From Coleofasciculus sp937127375 (lineage in GTDB: Bacteria > Cyanobacteriota > Cyanobacteriia > Cyanobacteriales > Coleofasciculaceae), in assembly GCA_040218875.1 (NCBI GenBank), contig JAVJQP010000080.1: 64,000 nt of DNA; one strand, given 5' to 3'. Made by a program: the position numbers and the translations under genes. The notes beneath the pieces are model-generated. The model was given only the letters and a program-made list of their open reading frames with translations, searched no databases and was not told where the DNA came from. Of this stretch, positions 26,544-35,094 are shown one piece after another; the first letter of the stretch is position 1, and each line of letters opens with the position of its first letter.

Positions 26544-26861
26544 ATGTTCAACTTGATCAACTCCCTCCTCGGACGTCATCCCGAACGCATCAACGCTAAC
26601 GTGGAAATTTACACCTGGCAAACTTGCCCCTTTTGTATTCGTGCAAAGATATTACTGTGGTGGAAAGGCGTTAACTTCACCGAATATAAAATCGACGGCG
26701 ATGGAAGTGCCAGAATGAAAATGGCAGAACGGGCAAATGGACGGCGAACCGTTCCCCAGATTTTTATTAACAACCAGCATATTGGTGGCTGTGATGATCT
26801 CTACAGTTTAGATAGTCAGGGAAAGTTAGACCCTTTATTATATCAGCCGGCTCAAGCGTGA
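26544..26861 (+). CDS. grxC: glutaredoxin
   Basis: 105 aa. The dithiol active site TCPFCIRAK (Cys28, Cys31) is followed by the glutathione-binding TVP loop (RRTVPQIFIN) and IGGCDDLYSLD, the standard glutaredoxin-3 layout. It uses glutathione to reduce disulfides in the cytosol. The N-terminus is about 20 residues longer than the minimal family (MFNLINSLLGRHPERINANV); an internal start is not supported by a ribosome binding site. Single gene, followed by a terminator-like hairpin. Confidence 0.92.
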   Translation: MFNLINSLLGRHPERINANVEIYTWQTCPFCIRAKILLWWKGVNFTEYKIDGDGSARMKMAERANGRRTVPQIFINNQHIGGCDDLYSLDSQGKLDPLLYQPAQA

Positions 26862-26868
26862 AACCGTG

Positions 26869-26898
26869 TAGAGACATAGCTTAATACGTCTCTATTTT
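26869..26898 (+). terminator. terminator-like hairpin after glutaredoxin gene
   Basis: TAGAGAC and GTCTCTA pair around 12 nt and are followed by TTTT, 8 bp after the stop. Confidence 0.5.
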
Positions 26899-26903
26899 GA
26901 ATG

Positions 26904-26964
26904 TGTAGGGGCGGGTTTCACTACTATCATTTCTGACTCACCCGGATGTGACTAAACCCGCCCT
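26904..26964. repeat. dispersed GGGCGGGTTT element
   Basis: TGTAGGGGCGGGTTTCAC to AAACCCGCCCT with a variable centre. Confidence 0.8.
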
Positions 26965-27056
26965 GACTACCTGCAAGCAAGGAAGATTTTAGCTGGTCAA
27001 TTCTTTCTCCCTTGCTGCACTCATGAGATTCTTCATTCCGCTGTCGCTTCATTCAG

Positions 27057-27112
27057 AATGACATAAACAAATGACATAAACAAATGACATAAACAAATGA
27101 CATAAACAAATA
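27057..27112. repeat. 13-bp tandem repeat (AAATGACATAAAC)n
   Basis: Just over four exact units, ending a few bases before the stop codon of the minus-strand gene at 27117. Confidence 0.9.
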
Positions 27113-27116
27113 AAAA

Positions 27117-30100
27117 TCAACAATCCGACAAATTAAGACAAAGCTGCACATAGTCAACCCCGGCATCAACATCAGCTTTATTTTTTGCCTCTTTTGAACA
27201 AGCATCAAGTCGTTGATGAGACTTCTCTAACACCTCACAACTATGCGCCAACCACTGCTGAAATACCTCAAACCGCCCATCCGAGGGATGAACCACCTGA
27301 TAGACACGCACGCGATTTAAACGTTTACTTTCACGACCAATACATTGAAGTCCATAGCCAATTTTATCCAACAAACGCCGGACAATCCGAATCGGTGTGG
27401 CATTTCGCGCCAATCCAATTCCCAAAGTAGTTTTAATCGACGCCCGATTCGATAATGCCAATCGCGCCATCGCCTGCAAATCCTCATCCGTTCCTCTTAA
27501 CTCACGCCCCCGATCACTCAGCAAAACTGGAACCCCCAAAAGTTCCATTGTCCCTACCGCCGCCCCCAATTGGGAACGATTAAAATCAGGTAAGAAAATA
27601 CTTCCACCGCCTAACTCAATCAATTTACGTGCCATCACTGCATCCCGTTGCGCTAAATGATCTCGCCCTAGGGTGAGAAAGTAATGGAGTAATAGTTTTT
27701 GATACCAACCCTGATCATCCTTAGCTACCAGTTGGGCGGTAACTGGAATTCGATAACGCTGCTTTAACTCATACTTACGAATCGCCCGTCGTTGGGCAAG
27801 GGTTTTCACTAATCGTTTTTGCCCAGTATTATATTGATGATCACTGAGATTTTTAGCCCGCGCGATCGCTAAACATTCGGCTTGATAGTTTTGGTCTTTT
27901 ACTGCCGCGATCGCAGCCGTCAGCGAATCGGGTTCAATCTTTCCCGGTGTCTGGGAAATAGAGGACACACTATCCCCTCCTCCCATCTCCTCTTCCGAAG
28001 CCTCAACCACCTGATGCCCTTCCCCGCGCAGCGCCGCCAGTACCGATTCCCGATACTGAAACATCGACGCATTATGTCTCACCGCCATTCTTGCCCAACA
28101 CAATAGCGATTCGGCTTGAAAACCCGTCTCAATATCATCCAGGGCATCAAAATCGGATTGTTGTAATAATCGAATATTAAGCTGAGTCAAACGTCGTCCC
28201 GATGTCAGCAAAGCTGGAATCGACGTAGAACCATTGCCCACCCGATTAAACCCACAAGACGCCACCCACAGGAACCGAGGCAGATTTTCCCGCACTCGCC
28301 CCAACGCTTGACGCACCGAGTTCTCACTTTGCACCCCAATCGCAATCCCCCAAACCGAGGTAAAATGTCCCTGCAACTCAATACTGACGCCCGTTTCAAT
28401 CACCGGACTTGCCAGAACAATATCATACTGACTCAACACCCCATCCAAATCACGCATAGAGCCATACGCCGGATGAGTCGGTTCAGTCAGAGATTCCGAA
28501 TCAATGCGGAGAATCTTCGCCTCAGGAAATCGAGAACGCAGATAGGCTTCCAACGTACAGGTTCCCCACTGACTCCCCCGTTTCTGGGCGGAAAGGCAGA
28601 CAAAGGGTTTCCCACCGGCTGCAATGTGTCGTTCCAAATCCTGAATCAAGCGTTCTGGCTTACGTTCTGGATAATAGTTTACCCGCCAGGATTCAGCCTC
28701 GCTGGGTTTCCAAGCGTTGTGAATAATATAAGGATGTTGGGGAACCCCCGATAAAGAAATCAAGTAATCGATAGAAACATCACTCAAATCCGCATCCGCC
28801 ACATAAACTTGTCCCTCATCTCCCAAAACATTTTGCATCAATGTCTTCAGAGATTTCAGAATCGCCACTCGGTTACTACTGCAAGTCTCCGAATCCAACC
28901 CATGCCAAAGAACCTGTTCCACTTCATCAATAATTACCACCCCATCTGACCAGTTCACCGCCTCAAAGCCAGCCTGAGACGTAGGATGGAGAGAGTCAAC
29001 GCAGAGACCATAGCCTAACCTAGCACCCGTTTCTGTATCCTGTATCTGAGTGACATAGTTCAAGCCAAAGCGCTGACATAACGCCTCCACGAGTCGCACC
29101 CGATGACCAATCACCAAAACCCATTTCTGGCGCTTAATCGCCTCTTTGACAATTGTTTCTAACCACTGAGTTTTCCCTGTCCCTTTGGGGGATTTAATTC
29201 CAATCAATTTGGCATCCTCAGGAATCGATAATTCCCCTAAATAGCGACGATTTATCTGTATCGTGGGCGGATACGTCAGCCCGGTTAAGGATTGGGCTTT
29301 CCAGGTATCTAAGGGGACAGCCGTTTGATAGGCTTCGTCAAATGCTGTCTGAGTATGGTTGGCAATTAAATCATCAACCCCTTTCCCTTGGTTTGGATGC
29401 CAACTGATTATCTTGACAGAACATCCCTTTTGGGTTAATAAATATCCCAACTGACGAATAGCGGCATTAACAGCTTTGATGGTACTGGGTTTAGTGTCTT
29501 GGTCGAAAGCAATATAAATCGTTCTCCCCGGCGTTGCTAATTTGAGTAACTGGGGGATGAGGCGAGACTTGCCGATCCGATTTCCTTGTTCATCTCTAGG
29601 GACACGATAGCCTCCGAATACACCAGGGAGGGCAATTGCCGCATAGCAGGCGGTGAGTAAAGCCCCCGCTTTCTTTGCGCCCTCAGTAATACACAACGGA
29701 ATTTCGGGATGGGCAATCAACCACTGCCAAAATTCGCCGGAGACATTTTGAGTTTGTAGGGGCGGGTTTAGGGACTCGCCTGGGGCGATTGATGATAACG
29801 TTTCTCCAAAACCCGCCCTGACCGAATGTTCACCCTTGGCGACTAGCGAGGGCATGGTTTGTAGGGGCGGGTTTAGGGACTCACCTGGGGCGATTGATGG
29901 TAACGTTTGTACAAAACCCGCCCTGACCGAATGTTCACCCTTGGCGACTAGCGAGGGCATGGTTTGTAGGGGCGGGTTTAGGGACTCACCTTGGGCGATT
30001 GATGATAACGTTTCTCCAAAACCCGCCCTGACCGAATGTTCACCCTTGGCGACTAGCGAGGGCATGGTTTGTAGGGGCGGGTTTAGGGACTCGCCTGGGG

Positions 30101-30617
30101 TGATTGATGATAACGTTTCTCCAAAACCCGCCCTGACCGATGTGTCGGCGAGGTTTTCACGATTGTCGATGACGTGATTAAACCCACCCCCAGACAAATC
30201 AAATGGAAGCGTAATGTTATAGCGATTAGCAATATCCTGCCACAGATGTAGGGGGACACGCAGAGCAAAAACACCTGTGGGGGCTAGGGGCGGATGTTCG
30301 TATTTAATCGGTTTTCCCGTCTGAGTACTGCGCCGAGGAGAACTAGGCTTGAAACAACCCCAAAGGTCATCATTACCCGTGAGTACGTCAATTCCGGAAC
30401 ACCACCATCCTCCTTGTTCCGTATGTTCGTAGCGCTTGAGGATGCGGTGACTGACCCGACCATCATTCCGTCGTGGTAATGTATCCGCGTAGAATAAATA
30501 GTTCGATGGGCAAGTGCCAGTTAAAGGGATAACGTTTAGGCGCGTGAGTTGGTCATCGATACAGCTATTGTTCCATTCTTGCAGATAATTCACGGGATTA
30601 GAGATTAAGGGGTTCAT
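27117..30617 (-). CDS. CyRepA1-like plasmid replication protein (primase-helicase)
   Basis: 1166 aa from ATG 30617 (a TTG lies 10 codons upstream). The N-terminal half has the DUF3854/Toprim-like primase part: PLCITEGAKKAGALLTA, ALPGVFGGYRVPRDEQGNR and TIYIAFDQDTKPSTIKA. The C-terminal half has a P-loop helicase: LIGIKSPKGTGKTQWLETIV (Walker A), GVVIIDEVEQVLWHG (Walker B) and VRQALGRVRENLPRFLWVA. I recognise this as the cyanobacterial plasmid replication protein CyRepA1 type. Residues about 155-290 contain four near-identical 35-residue repeats (SVRAGFGETLSS, PGESLNPPLQTMPSLVAKGE) derived from a dispersed DNA element; they sit between conserved parts without breaking the frame. Its presence suggests a plasmid, an integrated plasmid, or a phage-like satellite. 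Confidence 0.82.
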   Translation of the reverse strand: MNPLISNPVNYLQEWNNSCIDDQLTRLNVIPLTGTCPSNYLFYADTLPRRNDGRVSHRILKRYEHTEQGGWWCSGIDVLTGNDDLWGCFKPSSPRRSTQTGKPIKYEHPPLAPTGVFALRVPLHLWQDIANRYNITLPFDLSGGGFNHVIDNRENLADTSVRAGFGETLSSITPGESLNPPLQTMPSLVAKGEHSVRAGFGETLSSIAQGESLNPPLQTMPSLVAKGEHSVRAGFVQTLPSIAPGESLNPPLQTMPSLVAKGEHSVRAGFGETLSSIAPGESLNPPLQTQNVSGEFWQWLIAHPEIPLCITEGAKKAGALLTACYAAIALPGVFGGYRVPRDEQGNRIGKSRLIPQLLKLATPGRTIYIAFDQDTKPSTIKAVNAAIRQLGYLLTQKGCSVKIISWHPNQGKGVDDLIANHTQTAFDEAYQTAVPLDTWKAQSLTGLTYPPTIQINRRYLGELSIPEDAKLIGIKSPKGTGKTQWLETIVKEAIKRQKWVLVIGHRVRLVEALCQRFGLNYVTQIQDTETGARLGYGLCVDSLHPTSQAGFEAVNWSDGVVIIDEVEQVLWHGLDSETCSSNRVAILKSLKTLMQNVLGDEGQVYVADADLSDVSIDYLISLSGVPQHPYIIHNAWKPSEAESWRVNYYPERKPERLIQDLERHIAAGGKPFVCLSAQKRGSQWGTCTLEAYLRSRFPEAKILRIDSESLTEPTHPAYGSMRDLDGVLSQYDIVLASPVIETGVSIELQGHFTSVWGIAIGVQSENSVRQALGRVRENLPRFLWVASCGFNRVGNGSTSIPALLTSGRRLTQLNIRLLQQSDFDALDDIETGFQAESLLCWARMAVRHNASMFQYRESVLAALRGEGHQVVEASEEEMGGGDSVSSISQTPGKIEPDSLTAAIAAVKDQNYQAECLAIARAKNLSDHQYNTGQKRLVKTLAQRRAIRKYELKQRYRIPVTAQLVAKDDQGWYQKLLLHYFLTLGRDHLAQRDAVMARKLIELGGGSIFLPDFNRSQLGAAVGTMELLGVPVLLSDRGRELRGTDEDLQAMARLALSNRASIKTTLGIGLARNATPIRIVRRLLDKIGYGLQCIGRESKRLNRVRVYQVVHPSDGRFEVFQQWLAHSCEVLEKSHQRLDACSKEAKNKADVDAGVDYVQLCLNLSDC
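29752..30145. repeat. tandem array of the GGGCGGGTTT element, exact 105-bp period, in frame
   Basis: Units start at 29752, 29857, 29962 and 30067, each 105 bp apart (35 codons). Each carries GTAGGGGCGGGTTTAGGGAC and AAAACCCGCCCTGACCGA. The intergenic copy at 42067..42131 matches the first 65 bp including TTGATGGTAA and GTTTGTACAAAACCCGCCC. Confidence 0.95.
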
Positions 30618-30779
30618 AGGCAAAACTACACTACATCTAGTAGTCAAACTGAATAGCTTAGGAAAGGAACACTAATTATAGGGCTTGTTGACCAATGCTT
30701 GCAGCGTCATGTAAAAAAGTGGCGGTGCAGGGGTGCGGGGAGTATAGCGCTACGAGCTGGGCAATGGGCAATGGGCAGA

Positions 30780-30851
30780 AACCAGATCCCCGACTTCTAA
30801 ATCTAGTTCATTGGTGAGAATCAGGGTTTCAACGAAGAAGTCGGAGATCTA
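30780..30851. repeat. split variant of the AGATCCCCGACTTCT palindrome in a 341-bp gap
   Basis: AGATCCCCGACTTCT at the left and AGAAGTCGGAGATCT at the right, separated by about 40 bp instead of 3. The remaining intergenic sequence between 30618 and 30958 shows no gene. Confidence 0.65.
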
Positions 30852-30958
30852 CCGGAAGTTGGCAAGAATTGTGCCTTTTAAACTCCTCAATAAAACCGAA
30901 TTTTAGTTTAAATAAGAATGCGACAATAAAAATCAGCAACCTAACCATAGGTCGATAA

Positions 30959-31342
30959 ATGACTAAATGCTTACTTCGTCTAGCTAGCACTAGCATTTTA
31001 GGAACTTTAACCTTTGCCGCAGCTAGTCATTCTATACTTGCATTTAATAATTTATCAACTAACCAAGCAATTGTTTGTGCTAATTGTAAACGGGTGCTTT
31101 TACCAAATCAAAAATCGATAATTTTTAAACGTGCAGGAGATTTAACCTTGAATCAAACAACGACAAGTAGTAATAAAGAGCCTCGACCTTCCCCGCACAA
31201 TTTTCTGACCCGTTCTGAATGTCGAGGCAGTTCCCGTCGAGTTGGTGGGCAATGCCCACCCTACACTATATCAAGAGTTTCGGCGAGCCAAAACTGCACG
31301 CTTTCCAGTGCCATTAAATTTAAGGTAGAGTCAATGAAATAA
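30959..31342 (+). CDS. small exported protein of unknown function (doubtful C-terminus)
   Basis: 127 aa. Residues 1-30 (SILGTLTFAAASHSILAF) form a plausible signal peptide; a CANC pair follows (AIVCANCKRVLL). After about residue 75 the sequence becomes repeat-derived: GGQCPPYTISR is translated from the palindrome GTGGGCAATGCCCAC. I see no family. The N-terminal half may be a real exported protein whose 3' end was replaced by a dispersed repeat, or the whole may be chance. Confidence 0.35.
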   Translation: MTKCLLRLASTSILGTLTFAAASHSILAFNNLSTNQAIVCANCKRVLLPNQKSIIFKRAGDLTLNQTTTSSNKEPRPSPHNFLTRSECRGSSRRVGGQCPPYTISRVSASQNCTLSSAIKFKVESMK

Positions 31343-31413
31343 GACTCAATAACTCGAATCATATAATCATTATCCATAAACTTTTCGGCATTTAAATGGC
31401 GAAAAAAAATATT

Positions 31414-32121
31414 TTATCCCTCATTATTCACCGGACTCACTTTAGCCCGATACAATAATTTATCACCTTGCCGATAGCCAACGTAACGAACTCGCACCAG
31501 CTCTCCGGGTTGAACGGTTCCCGACATTAATTGGTGCCATTGGGGATCATAAGCCAATTCATCACCAACTGAGGCGATCGCGTCTATGCCCCATTGTTGC
31601 AGAAGCTGTTCCACTGGCTTGATTAGGGGCAATAATCGGATAGCGGGTAACTGGTCATTCTGAGTTACGGCATAAGCAGCTGTGGGCCACTGTAATAACC
31701 ATGATTCTAATACCTGCACACTCGATTGCTGAAATTCCTGTAGCAGGGTTTCGCGTTGTGCGGCGAATTGCTGTTGTAGTCGGTGGTATTCCTGCTTGAG
31801 GTTGTCGAGGCTTTCTGGTGTGGGAATCTCAGAACTTGGTGAAGTGCGATCGCGCGGCGGCGTCATCGGGGAGATTGATTCGGGTGAAAATAAGGTTAGC
31901 AATTGATCGACCGATATTTGCAATACCTGCGATAATTTCAGCAGCGTCTCTACCCGCATTTGCAATACCTGTCCTTGTCGCAGACGTTTCAGTTGTCGTT
32001 CAGACACACCACTGACACGACTCAGTTGGCGAAAACTGGACACATCCACCTGCTGCATAAGGTATTGTAACTGTTGGGTGTAATTCGGGGCAGACTGATT
32101 CTTATGGCTAGATGTGGACAT
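31414..32121 (-). CDS. HTH (XRE-like) protein with GrpE-like C-terminal domain
   Basis: 235 aa. Residues 18-80 form a Cro/C1-type helix-turn-helix (FRQLSRVSGVSERQLKRLR, VETLLKLSQVLQISVDQLL). After a Pro/Ser linker comes a coiled coil (LDNLKQEYHRLQQQFAAQRE) and a domain ending QPGELVRVRYVGYRQGDKL, which I recognise from cyanobacterial GrpE-like proteins. It probably binds DNA or assists DnaK-type chaperones; the combination suggests a regulator linked to chaperone function. ATG start, stand-alone gene. Confidence 0.72.
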   Translation of the reverse strand: MSTSSHKNQSAPNYTQQLQYLMQQVDVSSFRQLSRVSGVSERQLKRLRQGQVLQMRVETLLKLSQVLQISVDQLLTLFSPESISPMTPPRDRTSPSSEIPTPESLDNLKQEYHRLQQQFAAQRETLLQEFQQSSVQVLESWLLQWPTAAYAVTQNDQLPAIRLLPLIKPVEQLLQQWGIDAIASVGDELAYDPQWHQLMSGTVQPGELVRVRYVGYRQGDKLLYRAKVSPVNNEG

Positions 32122-32420
32122 GAGTATGACTGATCATGAGTAAGGCGTTGAATCAAGTCTAGAGAGTCTGGGGTAGCCGAGCAAGTATAACAGAGATGAG
32201 TCGGTGATTGTACCTGCCGTACATACAAACTCTTGCTAACAAATAGAGATAAATAGTGAAACCTGTTTTATAAGTAGATCTACGGATACTGATTCAACTA
32301 ACCCCTTAAGTTGGATAAAATCACGGTGTTTGTTCCTCCAAGTCTCCGCCTATCCTAGTGATGCAATAAATCGTTGGCGTTCACCACCTGCCACTTTTTT
32401 ATTCCAAGGGGGACACATCC

Positions 32421-32636
32421 ATGACGGTAAACTGGAAAGCATTGCTGGCAAAAACAACGGTATGGTTAGCAGCAGAGATATTGCTCAATCTTCTAGGACT
32501 TGATAATCTAGCTGATTACAGCGAGTTTATTTTTGGACGACAACTCACAGATTTATCCCAGCCAGCACTGTCCCAGTTGATGCTGTTTACCCCGTCCTCA
32601 ACGGGAGAGGATAATCCTATGTCTTGGGTGAGTTAA
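32421..32636 (+). CDS. small conserved cyanobacterial protein of unknown function
   Basis: 71 aa. A hydrophobic start (TTVWLAAEILLNLLGLDNLA) with DYSEFIFGRQ looks conserved in cyanobacteria. A good ribosome binding site (AAGGGGG) lies about 10 nt upstream of the ATG, supporting it as a real gene. Function unknown; possibly membrane-associated through the N-terminal helix. Confidence 0.65.
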   Translation: MTVNWKALLAKTTVWLAAEILLNLLGLDNLADYSEFIFGRQLTDLSQPALSQLMLFTPSSTGEDNPMSWVS

Positions 32637-32696
32637 GCTTAGTGGCAAAATTTCTCTTAACGGATGAGGCAATTTTGAGTTCCTCTGAATCGGTAA

Positions 32697-32783
32697 GTCC
32701 TCCACTGTCTTAATGAAGTGGCTATGACCGATAATAATATTACACCCTTCCGGAAGCTCTACGGGAACTGACTTCAGTTCCAT
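32697..32783 (-). pseudogene. N-terminal fragment of an adenosine-specific kinase gene
   Basis: The first 29 residues contain MELKSVPVELPEG, then GHSHFIKTVED, the beginning of the adenosine-specific kinase family (small archaeal/bacterial proteins of about 160 aa). After that the frame leaves the family and stops at 32598. The rest of the gene is missing, so this is a deletion remnant. Confidence 0.65.
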
Positions 32784-33176
32784 GGCTGTCTCCTCTTGCG
32801 CTACCTACCCTACACTACAGCTTTTATTTTCATCGGTCAGGGGTCACGGATCACGGGTTATGCTGCCACTTCTTTACAAAACTCAACATCTTTTTTGCAA
32901 ATAGGGGGTGACACCCCTCACCCCCAATGGCTATAATTATGCTTAGTAGATGCACCCTGATAATCTAGAGAGTTGCTTAGGTGACTCTCTTTTTTTTTGT
33001 CCTTTGTCCTTTGTCCTTGACGAATCAGGACGAACCGATCTCGACATTCATTGAGTAGAGGGCGACCCGATCCAATTGAGTGGAATGGAGTTTTGAATTA
33101 GTCCAAGCGGGTCGCCCCTAAACGGAACAGGTGTTTTGGATCATTCATCCATAACGATCGCAATCATGGAAAATTC
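32784..33176. other. gene-free stretch with short repeats
   Basis: Contains a TTTGTCC heptamer run at 32998..33018 and a GGGCGACCCG ... GCGGGTCGCCCCT inverted-repeat element at about 33060..33116, related to one near 6665-6720. No gene is seen. Confidence 0.5.
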
Positions 33177-33713
33177 TTAACGCATTCGTCTCGCCGCGAT
33201 CGCAAGTCGTCTCAGCTTGATCAAACTGACGGTAATGCAGAGTCCAGTTAATCGCCAGTAGGTTAAAGCCGTTACCCGCCAATAAGGATCACCCTGATCT
33301 AGACATTGGCGACGATCCAGTAAAATATCATGTAGCCAATCTTGGTATTCCTCCCACTCTTGAGGTGCTTTTTTGGCAAGGGTTTGAGCAATCCAGTCAG
33401 CCAATTGTACATCCCCTTTAATCATAGGAGAAGCATCGGTTTTGACCGATCGCCTAGTGATCCGGCGATGTTGTCGGTAAGCCAGAAAACTCACGGTGAA
33501 GCTGAGGATCACTAACCCGATACTTAATCCTAATGCGACATAGCTGGGTAATCCTAGCCAGAAAAGCGCGATCGCTCCTCCACCAATAGCAATGTAAACG
33601 GTAAATTCAACAGCCAGATAAATCAACGCTTTAGCGATCGCTCGCCCACCACGCCGGATCAAACGTATTATCTGCGAAACGGTGCGGCGGCGGTGACGGT
33701 TTCGGTGCATCAT
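33177..33713 (-). CDS. membrane protein of unknown function, partner of PadR regulator
   Basis: 178 aa from ATG 33713; a longer in-frame extension overlaps the PadR gene in another frame and is rejected. A basic N-terminus (HRNRHRRR) is followed by two adjacent membrane helices (LIYLAVEFTVYIAIGGGAIA and YVALGLSIGLVILSFTVSFL), then a soluble C-terminal part with DWIAQTLAKKAPQEWEEYQD. One base separates it from the PadR stop, so the two are co-transcribed. PadR regulators commonly control such small membrane proteins or transporters. Family not recognised. Confidence 0.7.
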   Translation of the reverse strand: MMHRNRHRRRTVSQIIRLIRRGGRAIAKALIYLAVEFTVYIAIGGGAIALFWLGLPSYVALGLSIGLVILSFTVSFLAYRQHRRITRRSVKTDASPMIKGDVQLADWIAQTLAKKAPQEWEEYQDWLHDILLDRRQCLDQGDPYWRVTALTYWRLTGLCITVSLIKLRRLAIAARRMR

Positions 33714-33714
33714 A

Positions 33715-34062
33715 CTAGAGTTCTCCCAGTGCAGGTTGCAAATGGTGTAAGGCGGTGAGGAATTGTTGCTTTTTCTCCAAGGCTTGCAAGCCAGAACCTG
33801 TGATTTTGTAGTAACGTCGGCGTGCGCCTGTGGTTTCCTCCGGTGTCTCATCACCCCAGCGAGAGGTAACGAAACCTCGTTTTTCCAGTTTTCGCAAGGT
33901 GGGGTAAAGGGAACTGAAGCCAATGGTGCGTTCACCATTGCTAGCTTGCGCGATCGCACTCATAATCTCCAATCCATAGCGTTCTCGATACATCAGCGCA
34001 TTCAGGATCGATTCTTCGATCAGCGTCAGATTCAGCGTGTCGTCTTTGTTGCGAGTACCCAT
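33715..34062 (-). CDS. PadR-family transcriptional regulator
   Basis: 115 aa. The winged-helix pattern is typical: ILNALMYRERYGLEIMSAI, then FSSLYPTLRKLEKRGFVTSR and GARRRYYKITGSGLQALE. PadR proteins bind operators in front of their own operon and are released by effectors. It heads a two-gene operon with the membrane protein. An AAGGG-like ribosome binding site lies just upstream of the ATG. Confidence 0.9.
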   Translation of the reverse strand: MGTRNKDDTLNLTLIEESILNALMYRERYGLEIMSAIAQASNGERTIGFSSLYPTLRKLEKRGFVTSRWGDETPEETTGARRRYYKITGSGLQALEKKQQFLTALHHLQPALGEL

Positions 34063-34134
34063 CAGGTTATCCCTTTTATATTCATAGTTTCATTCTATAT
34101 TCAATTTTTGAATATAGGGGTGCGATCGCTCCAT

Positions 34135-34235
34135 TCGTTCGTAGTAGGCGCTTGAGCGCCTCTATAATAAATGGAATAAGCAACAGAAACGCGATCGCGG
34201 TTCGTTCGTAGTAGGCGCTGAAGCGCCTCTATAAT
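34135..34235. repeat. two copies of the GTAGTAGGCGCTT palindrome family
   Basis: GTAGTAGGCGCTTGAGCGCC at 34140 and GTAGTAGGCGCTGAAGCGCC at 34208, both followed by TCTATAAT, in the leader of the cold-shock/DUF1294 gene. Confidence 0.85.
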
Positions 34236-34253
34236 TAGCATTGAGTTTTATGA

Positions 34254-34901
34254 ATGAAACCCAAAACGCATAAAGGTCAATTAACAGTTTGGAAAGACGA
34301 AGAAGGGTTTGGCTTTATCAAACCCGATCATGATGATCAAAACGTTTTTCTGCATATCACTGGATTAAAGAATCCTAATCGCCGTCCCCAAGTCGGTGAC
34401 ATTATCCGTTATCAAGTAACCGTTGGCAACAAAGGAAAACGTCGTGCTAGCAATGCTGTCATCGAAGGAACGACATCTCAGCCTAGTCCTAAACATTTAT
34501 CCAAAACCTCTGTTAAAAGAAAGCGATCGAAAAAGAGAACAAAATCGTCTTCATTAGTCTGGGAAGTTTTGTTTTTATCTCTATTTCCGATCGGTGGATC
34601 GGTTCACTTGGCATCAATAACATCAAATTTAATTCCTCTCCTGCTGTATTTGATCATGAGTGGGTTAACCTTTGTCCTTTATGCTCACGATAAGTCCCGT
34701 GCTAGAACAGGAGAATCGAGGATACCTGAGAAAACCTTACATTTGTGCGAACTAGCAGGTGGATGGTTAGGCGCATTCATTGCTCAACGCACCCTACGCC
34801 ACAAAAGCAGCAAAAATTCTTACCAAGTCGCATTTTGGGCGATTGTGGCTTTTCATATCATGTTTTGGAGCGCTTGGCTGTTCAAACATTTATTCAATTG
34901 A
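34254..34901 (+). CDS. cold-shock domain / DUF1294 membrane fusion protein
   Basis: 215 aa. Residues 6-75 are a cold-shock (OB-fold) domain with the RNA-binding motif EGFGFIKPD and NVFLHITGL. A basic Ser/Lys linker follows, then four membrane helices with the DUF1294 signature YAHDKSRARTGESRIPEKTL and ELAGGWLGAFIAQRTLRHKS. This domain pair is known in bacteria; the function is unclear but may tether RNA binding to the membrane. The leader contains two dispersed palindromes. Confidence 0.88.
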   Translation: MKPKTHKGQLTVWKDEEGFGFIKPDHDDQNVFLHITGLKNPNRRPQVGDIIRYQVTVGNKGKRRASNAVIEGTTSQPSPKHLSKTSVKRKRSKKRTKSSSLVWEVLFLSLFPIGGSVHLASITSNLIPLLLYLIMSGLTFVLYAHDKSRARTGESRIPEKTLHLCELAGGWLGAFIAQRTLRHKSSKNSYQVAFWAIVAFHIMFWSAWLFKHLFN

Positions 34902-35094
34902 GTGGAAAAATATTGATCAACTGGATATTACTCAATATCCTGATTTGATGGAATTACGAACCCAAATTGAAAACTTATAGCGTTATCTAGCTATAGCGCG
35001 TTTAGCTTCTGGAAAAGCCATCAATCCTAATTTCCGCCCATCCCAGGATTTTGCTAGACTTCAGATGACTTAGTTGGTATTCCGATCTCCAGCC

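Noticed and set aside
29752..30145. Regularly spaced direct repeats considered as a CRISPR array
   Set aside because: Period is exactly 105 bp with near-identical spacers and an open coding frame; it is a tandem duplication of one element.
33714..33959. N-terminal extension of the membrane protein gene at 33177
   Set aside because: Overlaps the PadR gene in another frame; the ATG at 33713 one base after the PadR stop is the natural start.
34745..34980. Plus-strand frames overlapping the end of the cold-shock/DUF1294 gene
   Set aside because: Mostly alternate-frame reading of the DUF1294 gene; only about 20 codons extend beyond it.
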